A DNA stretch of 64,000 nt from Chryseobacterium viscerum (GCF_025949665.1 NZ_JAPDFT010000002.1:124001-188000); one strand, 5' to 3'. Positions 33,125 to 42,110 are shown, numbered from the stretch's first letter. Translations and numbers: made by a program. Notes: generated by a model from the letters alone, not told the origin.

Positions 33125-34006
33125 TTACATTTCATAATAAGATGTATTTTCTTTTTTAGTGGGAACATTCTGATCACCGATCATCTGTCTGATATTGATC
33201 TCTATGGTCTGTGCAAGAGAGGTCATCGGAGTATCTACAGGACCGTTTTCAAACGGATCCTGCATGATGATGGATGTTTTTTCAATCGCAATGAATGTAA
33301 CCGGAACCAGGAAAGTAATCGCAATTTCTACTACAAGCTGTGAATCATCAAGCCCAAACGGAAGAATAGCCGCAAAAACATAGATCAGAATATGGACTAA
33401 AACACTGTAAGAACGTGGGAAAACCGTATTCTTCAGTCTTTCACATTTCCCCATGCTGTCGCAAAGCCTTGTGATGATATCATTCAGCTGCATCTGCTGA
33501 AAATCGGTCAGTTCTTTGGAAGCGACAATTTCTTTCAGCTGTCTGGAGTGTTCATCCAGAATAGCATTGGGAATATTCATTCCTTTAATCTTATGTTTAT
33601 CCAGATACTGCTGAACTTTTTCAGAAAACGGCAGCTTTCTCAAAGATTCTCCAAGTGCATAGGTCCAGATACTCTGTCTTTCGGCAAACTCTTTTATTGC
33701 TTTATCTTCTCCTGCCGGCATAAACTGGATAATCAATCTCACAAAAGTTCTGGAATCATTTACAATAGCGCCCCAAACGGTTCTGGCTTCCCACCATCTT
33801 TCGTAGGACTGGGAAGTACGGAATGCCAGCAGCAATGATACTGCCGTACCCAACAATGCAGGAATATTCAATGGTAATGAGATCTTACGAAACCATGGCA
33901 ACATGTCCAAAAGACCGATAGCTACTGCAAATATTCCGATAAACAGAATTTGGGTTTTTATTTCACGGATGAAATACCAGACTGATATTTTTTTGTTTAG
34001 TAACAT
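33125..34006 (-). CDS. Bestrophin-family anion channel
   Basis: The 293-residue protein matches bacterial bestrophins: SLPLNIPALLGTAVSLLLAF, then RTSQSYERWWEARTVWGAIV as the family signature near residue 65-85, and membrane pairs at both ends. Bacterial members form pentameric channels for anions or cations. The ATG at 34006 is used; two codons upstream is a TTG that is less likely. It sits inside a metal-export gene group, 14 bp after a 39-codon ORF, so it may balance charge during metal export; that role is a guess. Confidence 0.88.
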   Translation of the reverse strand: MLLNKKISVWYFIREIKTQILFIGIFAVAIGLLDMLPWFRKISLPLNIPALLGTAVSLLLAFRTSQSYERWWEARTVWGAIVNDSRTFVRLIIQFMPAGEDKAIKEFAERQSIWTYALGESLRKLPFSEKVQQYLDKHKIKGMNIPNAILDEHSRQLKEIVASKELTDFQQMQLNDIITRLCDSMGKCERLKNTVFPRSYSVLVHILIYVFAAILPFGLDDSQLVVEIAITFLVPVTFIAIEKTSIIMQDPFENGPVDTPMTSLAQTIEINIRQMIGDQNVPTKKENTSYYEM

Positions 34007-34020
34007 AATCAAGTCATTTA

Positions 34021-34140
34021 TTAAAAATTCGGTGAGATAATCTTTACTTTTTTCCTGCCGCTTTTATTCAATAAAAACTCCGTAAACAGCTCTAATTTAA
34101 GGATAAAAATCGACATTTTACTGGTTCCGTATGTTTTCAT
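34021..34140 (-). CDS. 39-residue ORF coupled to the CzcB gene
   Basis: The ATG at 34140 shares its A with the stop of the adaptor gene (TAATG), and the frame runs 39 codons to a TAA at 34021, 14 bp before the bestrophin start. The peptide starts MKTYGTSKMSIFILKLELFT and ends with a basic tail, KSGRKKVKIISPNF. The exact coupling geometry and the way it fills the gap support translation, but there is no homology evidence. Confidence 0.45.
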   Translation of the reverse strand: MKTYGTSKMSIFILKLELFTEFLLNKSGRKKVKIISPNF

Positions 34141-35369
34141 TAATGTTCGTGTTCCCCAGAATTCACCAGTTTCGCATTCACGAAAAATGCTCCTTTCACT
34201 ACTATTTTTGCATTGTCAGGAATATTTCCAACCGGAGTTATCGCGGTATATCCCATATCAGATGTTCCCTTCACTATTTCTATTTTTTCAAAGTTTAAGG
34301 TTTTCGGATGTGGTTTTCCTTTTTCTTCATGTTCTTCTTCCGCTTTTTTATCGGTCTGAATAAACACATAGTATTTCCCATCGGCTTCTACAATAGCTTC
34401 TGTAGGAACTGCCGGGGTTGTGCTTTTATCAAGGCTTACAATTCCGGTGATATTCATTCCGTCAATCAGTCCGGATTTGTTTCCGATCACTTCGCAGTGC
34501 ATGGAAATGGTTTTACTTTCGTTTTCAAAAGAAGATCCTATGCTGTAAATTCTTGCATCGTATTCAGTTTCCGGATTATTGGTCAGTTTAAAATGAACAA
34601 TCTGCCCAACTCTCATTTTAGGAAGATCTTTTTCAAATACCTGAAGATCAAGATGAATGGAACCGTTATCAATTACGGTGGCAACAGGAGAGGAAATATC
34701 CACATAGCTTCCGATCTGTGCAGTGATACTGCTGATTGTTCCGCTGATAGGTGCTGTGATCACCAAACCGGATTTCATATTTCCGTTGCTTACCTTTCCC
34801 GGGCTTATTCCCATCATCTGAAGCTGTTTCAACAGGGAAGCTCTTTTTGTTCTTAATGTTTTCAGCTCAGCATCCGCGCTCTGAAGATTTTTCTTTGCGC
34901 CTGCATCATTATCAAAAAGCTCTCTTTGTCTTCTGTATTCCTGTTCTGCATAAGTAATCCTGCTATTGGTAGTCAGATAATCTTCCTGAAGCTGGATATA
35001 TTCCGGGTTCGCAATGGTGGCAATAACCTGTCCTTTTTTCACGATGCTTCCTACCTGAATATTGATGGTTTTAATAATTCCTCCATACAGGGAAGTTATG
35101 GTTGCTTTATTACTGTTCGGTACACTCAGCAGACCATTGGCTTTTATCGTTGATGTCAGCTCTTTCATTTCTACGGTTCCTAAAGCCACTCCTACAGATT
35201 TCATCTGCTCTTCTGTAAGGGAAGCTATAGTTTGCGGAGCTTCTTCATGTGCCTGCTCTTTCTGTTCTGTTTTTTCAGGAGCTTTTTCTTCCGAAGCTTC
35301 TTTTTTTCCACAGCTTGTTAGTAAGATTGAGATCAGGATAAGAGGGATGATATTATATTTGAGTTTCAT
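34140..35369 (-). CDS. RND efflux periplasmic adaptor, CzcB type
   Basis: This 409-residue lipoprotein (lipobox LLTSC) links the inner-membrane pump to the outer-membrane channel. It has an acidic N-terminal tail, a biotinyl-lipoyl-like domain split around a coiled-coil hairpin (about 110-190, QLQEDYLTTNSRITYAEQEYRRQ ...), beta-barrel and membrane-proximal parts, and a His-rich C-terminus (EEHEEKGKPHPK, GEHEH) that may bind metal. The ATG at 35369 gives a proper lipoprotein signal; a longer frame from 35450 would add 27 residues before it. It is encoded 82 bp after the pump and is coupled by TAATG to a small ORF. Confidence 0.92.
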   Translation of the reverse strand: MKLKYNIIPLILISILLTSCGKKEASEEKAPEKTEQKEQAHEEAPQTIASLTEEQMKSVGVALGTVEMKELTSTIKANGLLSVPNSNKATITSLYGGIIKTINIQVGSIVKKGQVIATIANPEYIQLQEDYLTTNSRITYAEQEYRRQRELFDNDAGAKKNLQSADAELKTLRTKRASLLKQLQMMGISPGKVSNGNMKSGLVITAPISGTISSITAQIGSYVDISSPVATVIDNGSIHLDLQVFEKDLPKMRVGQIVHFKLTNNPETEYDARIYSIGSSFENESKTISMHCEVIGNKSGLIDGMNITGIVSLDKSTTPAVPTEAIVEADGKYYVFIQTDKKAEEEHEEKGKPHPKTLNFEKIEIVKGTSDMGYTAITPVGNIPDNAKIVVKGAFFVNAKLVNSGEHEH

Positions 35370-35451
35370 AAGTAAAAATGTATTTTGTCTGATGCTGTAT
35401 GCCATTGTTTTCATTTGTCCGGCAGAAAATTTTATTAACAGCGCTTTCATA

Positions 35452-38400
35452 TTATTTGTTTATAATGGAATTAATAGTAACTACAGATTGGTTCATCTGC
35501 TGGATAGATTCCAGGTATTTTAACTGGATATTCGTGGCAGTCTGCAGGGCAAAAAGATATTCCACATATGAAATTTCCCCTGTTTTATATCCTAGCTGAG
35601 CTGCTTTTACAATTTTCTCTGCATTAGGCAGTGCCTGACCTGTATAGTAATCGTATTGCTGCAAGTCTTGCTGATACTGGCTGAAGGCATTTTCTAACTG
35701 AGCAGAGAGTTGTTTCTGCTGCATTTTAGCATTGGTTTCAGCAACCTGTTTTTCATATTCCAATGCCTGAATTCTCGCTTTTGTGGCCCCAAATGTCAAT
35801 GGAATAGCGACTCCTACTGTTGCCGACTGAAAACGTTTTCCTGAGTTATAAAAGTTTTCCTGTCCGTTGATGGTATGAAGTCCTATCAAAGATTGGTTGG
35901 TATATCCTAAGCTAAAATCAGGCAGCCCGAGGGATTTTTCAACTTTCTTGTTTTTTTCAGCAATTTCCATTTCCTGATAAAAAGCTTTTACTGTAGGATT
36001 GTTGGTAACTACTGCGCTATCGAGTACATTTTCTGCTTTTAAAGGAGCATAGTCTTTATTAAACGGAACTTCAAGATCTTCTGACGTATTCATCAGAGTC
36101 TTTAAATTCTTATAAGCGTTATTCAGAAAGACTTCATTCTGTCTGAGCAGCAGATCAATTTCTCCTTTCTGGGTTTCTGCAGTACTGATTTCTATCTTTT
36201 TGATATCACCTGCTTTGAATCTTACGGTTGCAATTCTGATAAATTCCTCATAATATTGAGCCAGACTCGTAAGCTGAGCTTTATTATACTGAAGATATTC
36301 AATCTGATAATAATAGGTACGTACCTGTTTTATCAGTTCATTGGCTGTAATTTCCTTATCAATCTGCTTGCTTTTAATATTCTCATTGATTAGGTCTTTT
36401 CTTGCTTTAAACAATGTTGGAAAAGGAATGCTTTGTGAGATCGCAAACGACTGGTCAAACTTCGGACTGTTGTATTGTCCAAGCTGTGTTTCAAAACTTA
36501 ATTTCGGAAGTTCTTTTGCTGTCGGTCTTAATGCTTCTGCGGATTTAATGCTTAAATCTTTTGACTGCAGGGTTAAGTTATTATTCACAGCCTGTTCTAC
36601 AGCCTGCTCCACAGAAATTGGTCTGGACTGTGCTTTAAAAGTCTGTCCCAGCATCATAAATCCGACAACAAGGGTCGCAGTAATTGTTCCTGCGTTATTA
36701 TTTTTTCTCTTCAAAATCTTTGTGTTAAAAATGATATACAGCATTGGCAAAACAAATAGTGTAAGGAACGTTGCTGTTACCAGACCGCCAATTACTACTG
36801 TGGCCAAAGGTTTCTGAACTTCTGCTCCCGCTCCGGTGGAAATAGCCATTGGCAAAAATCCCAGTGAAGCTACGGTAGCCGTCATTAATACAGGTCTTAA
36901 TCTGGTTTTTGTTCCTTCAAATACTCTTTTCAGAATATCAGTTTCACCATCTTTTTCTAATTGGTTGAACGTTCCTATCAAAACAATTCCATTCAATACT
37001 GCTACTCCAAACAGGGCAATAAATCCGATCCCGGCACTGATACTGAACGGCATATCTCTTACCAAAAGCGCAAATACACCCCCAATTGCACTCATAGGAA
37101 TGGCTGTAAAAATCAATGCAGCCTGTTTGAATGAGCGGAAGGTAAAATACAACAGCATAAAAATAAGAAGCAATGATACCGGAACAGCGATCATCAGACG
37201 CTTGCTGGCTTCCTGAAGATTTTCAAACTGACCTCCGTAGGTAAAGTAGTATCCGGAAGGAAGCTTCACTTTATTTAATTTTACCTGAATATCTTTCACC
37301 ACACTTTCCACATCACGGTCTTTTACGTTGAACCCAATTACAATTCTGCGTTTTCCCTGCTCGCGGCTGATCTGTGCAGGTCCTAGTTTGTAGCTAATAT
37401 TCGCCACCTGTGATAATGGAATCTGAGCTCCGGTAGCAGAAGTAATCATCAGATTATTCACATCTGAAATATCCGTTCTGTGAAGACTGTCCAGGCGTAC
37501 AACCAGATCAAAACGTCTTTCATTTTCAAACACCTGTCCGGCCGCTTTTCCTGCAAAGGCTGTACTTACTGCATTGTTGACATCTTCGATATTTAATCCA
37601 TAATTGGCAATTCTCGTTCTGTCATACTGAACATTAATCTGCGGAAGACCACTCACTCTTTCAATCTGAGGTGCTGTCGCTCCATCTACGGTCTGAATAA
37701 TTTTTCCTACTTTATCCGCATACACCGCTAAAGAATCAAGATTTTCACCAAAGATTTTCACGGCAACATCCTGTCTGATTCCTGTCATCAGTTCATTGAA
37801 ACGCATCTGAATAGGCTGATTTTTCTCAAAGAATACCCCAGGAATTGTTTCCAATTTTTCACTAATCTCATCTGCCAGTTCATTGTAAGATTTTTTGGTT
37901 TTCCATTCGCTTTGCGGTTTCAATACTACGATCATATCGGTTGCTTCAGGCGGCATCGGATCAGTAGGAACCTCAGCAGAACCTGTTTTCCCGACTACCA
38001 TTTTCACCTCATCAAACTGTTTGATAATTCTCGATGCCTGCATGGAGGTTTCTATACTCTGACTGAGTGAACTTCCCTGTGGTAAAATACAGTGGAAGGC
38101 AAAATCTCCCTCCTGCAATTGCGGAATAAACTCACCACCCATATTTTTAAAGATAAAAGCAGAGATAAGGAACACTATAGCGGTTGCTGAGACAATGATA
38201 TATTTTAATTTTATCGCTTTCTGTAATAATGGCTGATAAACCTTTTGCAAACGATTCATCATTTTATCAGAGAAGGTTTCTTTGTGGGATATTTTCTTAG
38301 ATAAAAACAGCGCGCTCATCATAGGAATGTAGGTCAGGGATAAAATTAAAGCTCCCAGAATAGCAAATCCTACTGTTTTCGCCATTGGGGTAAACATTTT

Positions 38401-39813
38401 TCCTTCTACACCAGCTAGTGTAAGAATCGGGATATAAACGATCAGGATAATAATTTCCCCGAAAGCTGCACTGCTTCTTATTTTGGATGCAGAAAGGAAT
38501 ACTTCTTCATCCATTTCAGACTGCGTTAATGCACGGACAGATTTCCTTACTCCCAAATGATGTAAAGTAGCTTCTACAATAATAACGGCTCCATCGACAA
38601 TCAATCCGAAATCTATAGCACCAAGACTCATCAGGTTAGCACTTACTCCGAAGACATTCATCATTCCAAGAGCAAACAGTAATGAAAGCGGAATGGCTGA
38701 AGCTACGATAAGTCCGGCTCTCAGATTTCCAAGGAAAACAACAAGAACGAAAATTACAATTAAGGCTCCTTCGATGAGGTTTTTCTGTACGGTATTAATG
38801 GCTCTGTCTACAAGATCGGTCCTGTCCAGAAATGGTTCTATAATGACATCATCCGGAAGAGACTTCTGAATAGTAGGAATTTTTGCTTTGATATTGCTGA
38901 CCACCTCATTACTGTTGGCTCCTTTTAACATCATCACTACTCCTCCCACGGCATCTACTTTCCCGTCATATGTCAATGCTCCGTAACGAACAGCGCTTCC
39001 TAAACGGACATCAGCAACGTCTTTTATAAAGATGGGAACGCTTCCGGTTTCGTTTTTAACTGCAATATTTTTGATATCTTCAAGAGAAGTCACCAGGCCA
39101 ATTCCACGGATAAAATAGGCATTGGGTTTTTTATCAATATAAGCTCCTCCAGTATTCTGATTGTTTTTTTCAAGGGCTGTAAATATTTCCGTAATGCTTG
39201 TTCCCATTGCTTTTAATCGATTGGGATCAATAGCTACTTCATATTGTTTTAATTCTCCTCCGAAACTATTGATCTCCGCAACACCCGGCGTTCCGTTCAG
39301 CTGTCTGCGAACGATCCAGTCCTGCATAGTACGGAGTTCTTTGGCATTGTATTTCTTCTCACTTCCTTTTTTAGGGTGAAGAATATACTGATACACTTCT
39401 CCAAGACCTGTACTTACGGGAGCCAACTCCGGAGTTCCTACTCCTTTCGGAATTTCTTCCACTGCGTTTTTCAACTGTTCATTAATGAGCTGTCTCGCAA
39501 AGTAAACGTCTACATTCTCTTTGAACACTACTGTAATTACTGACAGTCCGAATCTTGAAATACTTCTTGTTTCTTGAATATCGGGAACATTGGCAATACT
39601 CTGTTCAATAGGAAAGGTAACCAGCTGTTCTACTTCCTGTCCCGCCAGTGTAGGACATACGGTAATAATCTGTACCTGGTTATTGGTGATATCCGGTACA
39701 GCATCTATTGGTAATCTGGTGGCACTCCATGTTCCCCAGATGATCAGCACCAAAGTCATCAAACCAATGATCACCTTATTTTTAATACTGAATTTTATGA
39801 TTTTATCTAACAC
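35452..39813 (-). CDS. CzcA-type heavy-metal RND pump fused to a TolC-like outer-membrane channel
   Basis: The 1453-residue protein has two parts. Residues 1 to about 1045 are an RND pump of the CzcA/CusA class with the proton-relay signature GAIDFGLIVDGAVIIVE: Asp401, Asp407 and Glu414 sit one place from the Czc residues Asp402, Asp408 and Glu415, pointing to Zn/Co/Cd rather than Cu/Ag. From about 1075 (SVEQAVEQAVNNNLTLQSKDL) to the end is a TolC-family channel with its two long helical repeats. Such fusions occur in Bacteroidetes. The start is GTG; a stop lies 10-12 nt upstream and no ATG is available. The adaptor gene follows. Confidence 0.93.
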   Translation of the reverse strand: MLDKIIKFSIKNKVIIGLMTLVLIIWGTWSATRLPIDAVPDITNNQVQIITVCPTLAGQEVEQLVTFPIEQSIANVPDIQETRSISRFGLSVITVVFKENVDVYFARQLINEQLKNAVEEIPKGVGTPELAPVSTGLGEVYQYILHPKKGSEKKYNAKELRTMQDWIVRRQLNGTPGVAEINSFGGELKQYEVAIDPNRLKAMGTSITEIFTALEKNNQNTGGAYIDKKPNAYFIRGIGLVTSLEDIKNIAVKNETGSVPIFIKDVADVRLGSAVRYGALTYDGKVDAVGGVVMMLKGANSNEVVSNIKAKIPTIQKSLPDDVIIEPFLDRTDLVDRAINTVQKNLIEGALIVIFVLVVFLGNLRAGLIVASAIPLSLLFALGMMNVFGVSANLMSLGAIDFGLIVDGAVIIVEATLHHLGVRKSVRALTQSEMDEEVFLSASKIRSSAAFGEIIILIVYIPILTLAGVEGKMFTPMAKTVGFAILGALILSLTYIPMMSALFLSKKISHKETFSDKMMNRLQKVYQPLLQKAIKLKYIIVSATAIVFLISAFIFKNMGGEFIPQLQEGDFAFHCILPQGSSLSQSIETSMQASRIIKQFDEVKMVVGKTGSAEVPTDPMPPEATDMIVVLKPQSEWKTKKSYNELADEISEKLETIPGVFFEKNQPIQMRFNELMTGIRQDVAVKIFGENLDSLAVYADKVGKIIQTVDGATAPQIERVSGLPQINVQYDRTRIANYGLNIEDVNNAVSTAFAGKAAGQVFENERRFDLVVRLDSLHRTDISDVNNLMITSATGAQIPLSQVANISYKLGPAQISREQGKRRIVIGFNVKDRDVESVVKDIQVKLNKVKLPSGYYFTYGGQFENLQEASKRLMIAVPVSLLLIFMLLYFTFRSFKQAALIFTAIPMSAIGGVFALLVRDMPFSISAGIGFIALFGVAVLNGIVLIGTFNQLEKDGETDILKRVFEGTKTRLRPVLMTATVASLGFLPMAISTGAGAEVQKPLATVVIGGLVTATFLTLFVLPMLYIIFNTKILKRKNNNAGTITATLVVGFMMLGQTFKAQSRPISVEQAVEQAVNNNLTLQSKDLSIKSAEALRPTAKELPKLSFETQLGQYNSPKFDQSFAISQSIPFPTLFKARKDLINENIKSKQIDKEITANELIKQVRTYYYQIEYLQYNKAQLTSLAQYYEEFIRIATVRFKAGDIKKIEISTAETQKGEIDLLLRQNEVFLNNAYKNLKTLMNTSEDLEVPFNKDYAPLKAENVLDSAVVTNNPTVKAFYQEMEIAEKNKKVEKSLGLPDFSLGYTNQSLIGLHTINGQENFYNSGKRFQSATVGVAIPLTFGATKARIQALEYEKQVAETNAKMQQKQLSAQLENAFSQYQQDLQQYDYYTGQALPNAEKIVKAAQLGYKTGEISYVEYLFALQTATNIQLKYLESIQQMNQSVVTINSIINK

Positions 39814-39868
39814 GATTTGTATTTAATTTTTATTGAAAAGTGAATGCACGCAGTATAAAATACTGCAG

Positions 39869-39904
39869 CAAAAATATCCTGAAAACCTCTGCAATGGTAT
39901 TGCA
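39869..39904 (-). promoter_or_regulatory. CzcA-fusion promoter with palindromic operator
   Basis: TGCAAT-GGT-ATTGCA (39890-39904) contains the -33 TTG (39894-39892); 15 nt later is TATTTTTG (39876-39869). About 30 bp around it match the zntA promoter, including TTTCAAG and ACAGTT on the plus strand. Confidence 0.7.
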
Positions 39905-39960
39905 AAGTTTCAAGCACAGTTAAGTATTAGAAAGCATAACTTTCTAAAAATCAATAAAAA

Positions 39961-40284
39961 TTAAATTTTAGGAGGCTGCCAGATAGGATCGTAAATCTGG
40001 TAAGCAAAATCATTTTTGTGGAATAGGATCTTTTTTGAAAAATAAGCCGGAATCTGCTCCGGAATTTCCAATAAAGGATCCATTTTAAATGCTGAAACGG
40101 TCATCTGACAACAGCTGCAGGCACACAATGGAGAACATATATCTCCTTTTTCTGTAGAATGAGTACTATTAATACTTAATGAGACCTTATTCTCTACCGA
40201 ATTCAGTGGATGAGACACATCAGCACATGGCATCAGTGATAACGCCATAAAGTAAATTGCAAGTATCCATCTTAAGAGGTTCAT
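39961..40284 (-). CDS. Small exported Cys-rich protein (DUF6660-like)
   Basis: The 107-residue protein has a signal peptide or anchor (about 1-20) and a central cluster CSPLCACSCC (residues about 50-60) that could bind a soft metal, then a short basic and aromatic tail ending WQPPKI. It lies just upstream of the RND pump on the same strand. The ATG at 40284 is preferred over 40353, since a promoter box lies between the two. Proteins of this kind often stand next to such pumps in flavobacteria. A metal-binding role is likely, unproven. Confidence 0.72.
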   Translation of the reverse strand: MNLLRWILAIYFMALSLMPCADVSHPLNSVENKVSLSINSTHSTEKGDICSPLCACSCCQMTVSAFKMDPLLEIPEQIPAYFSKKILFHKNDFAYQIYDPIWQPPKI

Positions 40285-40289
40285 TGTTA

Positions 40290-40297
40290 CAAAGGTA
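40290..40297 (-). promoter_or_regulatory. -7 box directly before the Cys-rich protein gene
   Basis: The minus strand reads TACCTTTG, ending 5 nt before the ATG at 40284, so the transcript may be leaderless. Confidence 0.45.
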
Positions 40298-40353
40298 GAG
40301 ATTTTTTCTAAAATGGGTAGATTCTGAAATTTTAAATATATGACAAAAATCAA

Positions 40354-40641
40354 GGTATCCTATCGGAATACCTATTTCCCAATAATCATTTTTTCGCAAA
40401 AATCATTAAGCATTATTCAAAATAAAGGCCATTATTTCCAATGTATTCCCTATCATAATTCACAAATCAAAAACTCTATTCAAAAACTCAATTAACGAAG
40501 TATTTAAGACACCTAATAGTGTCTATTCATTATCTTTGCAAAACTTAGATTACCATTTTAAGTGATAAAACCATTCACAATTATTTAGAAATATTCTTAT
40601 TTCATTCAACTTCAAAATATTTACAAACTAATTTATACATT
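40354..40641. other. Divergent region upstream of the RHS gene unit
   Basis: It is AT-rich with no ORF. It contains the inverted repeat AGACAC/GTGTCT at 40507-40524 and a -7 box at 40531, described separately. Confidence 0.5.
40507..40538 (+). promoter_or_regulatory. Candidate promoter and operator of the RHS unit
   Basis: TATCTTTG at 40531-40538 matches TAnnTTTG. Just upstream, over the -33 area, is a perfect 6-6-6 inverted repeat, AGACAC-CTAATA-GTGTCT (40507-40524). The leader to the first gene is about 100 nt. Confidence 0.5.
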
Positions 40642-41490
40642 ATGAAACGTACGTTACTATTTGTTTTTGCGATGGCAACCTCAAGTATTTTTGCACAAAG
40701 CTGGAACACTACCGGAAATTCAGGAACCAATCCTCCAACTCATTTCATTGGAACAACAGATGACAAACCGCTCATTTTCAAACAGAACAATCAGCAGAAT
40801 TTCAAAATTGAAGGACAAAGCATCAATATCGGAAGCGGTGCTCCCGGAACAGGAAACCTTCAGTTGGCATTATCACCTTGTAACAGCTGTTATTCAGGAT
40901 GGGCTAAACCTAACGATGGTGTGATGAGATTATTAGGTGGACATAACCTGAATATTCATATGGACAATGATAATGCTATTGATCCCAATTCTGACACCAG
41001 TACTCCGAATTCATCAGGAATTTCAAGGGTCCGTTTTTCTGATGCTGTACATAAAAGCCTAATGGTACTTTTTAATACAGGAAAAGTAACCGTGGGAACA
41101 GACCAGTATGACAATGATGCTAACTTTATTTTTTATGTAAGCAAAGGAATCAAGGCAGAGCAGATAAAAGTTGAAAGCCCTGCGGCTAATGGCTGGGCAG
41201 ATTATGTATTCAAAAAAGAGTATAAGCTTCGTTCTTTAGAAGAGGTAGAACAACATATTTCAGAAAGAGGCCATTTACCAAACATTCCATCAGCAAAAGA
41301 AGTAGAACAAAACGGAATTAATTTAGGGGAAATGGATGCAAAGCTTCTTGAAAAAATTGAAGAACTGACTCTTTATTCAATACAACAAAATAAACAGCTT
41401 CAGGAAGAAAGTAAAGTTTTAAAATATCAATCGGAGAAAATTGAACAACTAGAAAAACAAATTCAAAAACTTTTATCCTCTCAAAAATAA
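40642..41490 (+). CDS. Secreted fibre-like protein with C-terminal coiled coil
   Basis: The 282-residue protein has a signal peptide (SSIFAQ), then a beta-rich region with Gly/Asn/Thr (about 20-165). From about residue 178 it holds a block common in flavobacterial surface proteins: WADYVFKKEYKLRSLEEV, then HISERGHLPNIPSAKEVEQN and INLGEMDAKLLEKIEELTLY. The last 45 residues (NKQLQEESKVLKYQSEKIEQ ...) are a coiled coil. It resembles the neck of tail-fibre-like trimers. It is the first gene of a unit leading to the RHS protein; the next gene starts 7 bp after its stop. A role in surface display or delivery is an inference. Confidence 0.75.
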   Translation: MKRTLLFVFAMATSSIFAQSWNTTGNSGTNPPTHFIGTTDDKPLIFKQNNQQNFKIEGQSINIGSGAPGTGNLQLALSPCNSCYSGWAKPNDGVMRLLGGHNLNIHMDNDNAIDPNSDTSTPNSSGISRVRFSDAVHKSLMVLFNTGKVTVGTDQYDNDANFIFYVSKGIKAEQIKVESPAANGWADYVFKKEYKLRSLEEVEQHISERGHLPNIPSAKEVEQNGINLGEMDAKLLEKIEELTLYSIQQNKQLQEESKVLKYQSEKIEQLEKQIQKLLSSQK

Positions 41491-41496
41491 ATACAA

Positions 41497-41979
41497 ATGA
41501 AAAGAAAACTACTTTCCGTATTTTCTTTATTGATCGGTTTTCTAGGCTATTCACAAACGGAAGTCTATTTCAAATATGACGAAGCCGGAAACCAGCGATA
41601 CAGAGGAACTAACGCAACAGGTAAAAAAGCTGAACAGTCTGTTCCAAAAGAAATACAATTACAGGAAGCAAAGGTAGCAGCGGCCAGCCAACAAGCAACT
41701 TCCATTGATGAAAAAACGTTCTGGAAACAAATCAGACTCTACCCTGTGCCGGTAAATGATTATTTAACCATCGACTGGACAGAAGAAGTAGACGGGCTGA
41801 TTGAATCCGTTTCATTGTATCAGCATAGTAATGTTCACTGGAAATTCCAGCAGCAAAATCTGCCGGATCTAAACAATCAGGTGAAAATTAATATGACCGG
41901 ATATGACTGGGGTGTCTACATTCTTCGATTCACTCTAAAAGACGGAAGAGTCTTTGGCAGAAACGTAACCAAAAGATAA
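41497..41979 (+). CDS. Small T9SS-sorted protein of the RHS unit
   Basis: The 160-residue protein has a signal peptide (LLIGFLGYSQ), a short segment VYFKYDEAGNQRYRGTNATG that looks like one degenerate YD repeat, a helical linker, and a C-terminal type A T9SS sorting domain (about 78-160: IRLYPVPVNDYLTIDW ... WGVYILRFTLKDGRVFGRNV). It may be a cell-surface partner of the large YD-repeat protein encoded 131 bp downstream, which itself has no sorting domain. Confidence 0.75.
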   Translation: MKRKLLSVFSLLIGFLGYSQTEVYFKYDEAGNQRYRGTNATGKKAEQSVPKEIQLQEAKVAAASQQATSIDEKTFWKQIRLYPVPVNDYLTIDWTEEVDGLIESVSLYQHSNVHWKFQQQNLPDLNNQVKINMTGYDWGVYILRFTLKDGRVFGRNVTKR

Positions 41980-42110
41980 AAAACAGGAAGTGGAATTCAG
42001 AAAATTAAAGCATTGAAAGACTTACAATCATTCTGTCATTTTATTCCCTCTGATTCCAGCCTATTGATTATTATTCATCAATCATTCATTAAAAACAACT
42101 AATAAAAACA

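Noticed and set aside
34308..34856. 182-codon plus-strand frame antisense to the CzcB gene
   Set aside because: The real adaptor is on the minus strand with conserved domains; this frame is Phe/Cys-rich without structure.
36341..36817. 158-codon plus-strand frame antisense to the RND-TolC fusion
   Set aside because: It overlaps the conserved pump-channel junction of the true gene and has no independent support.
35452..39813. Reading the pump as a copper/silver CusA
   Set aside because: The Asp401-Asp407-Glu414 signature is that of Czc-type pumps for Zn/Co/Cd; the methionine relay expected for CusA was not verified, so copper is less likely.
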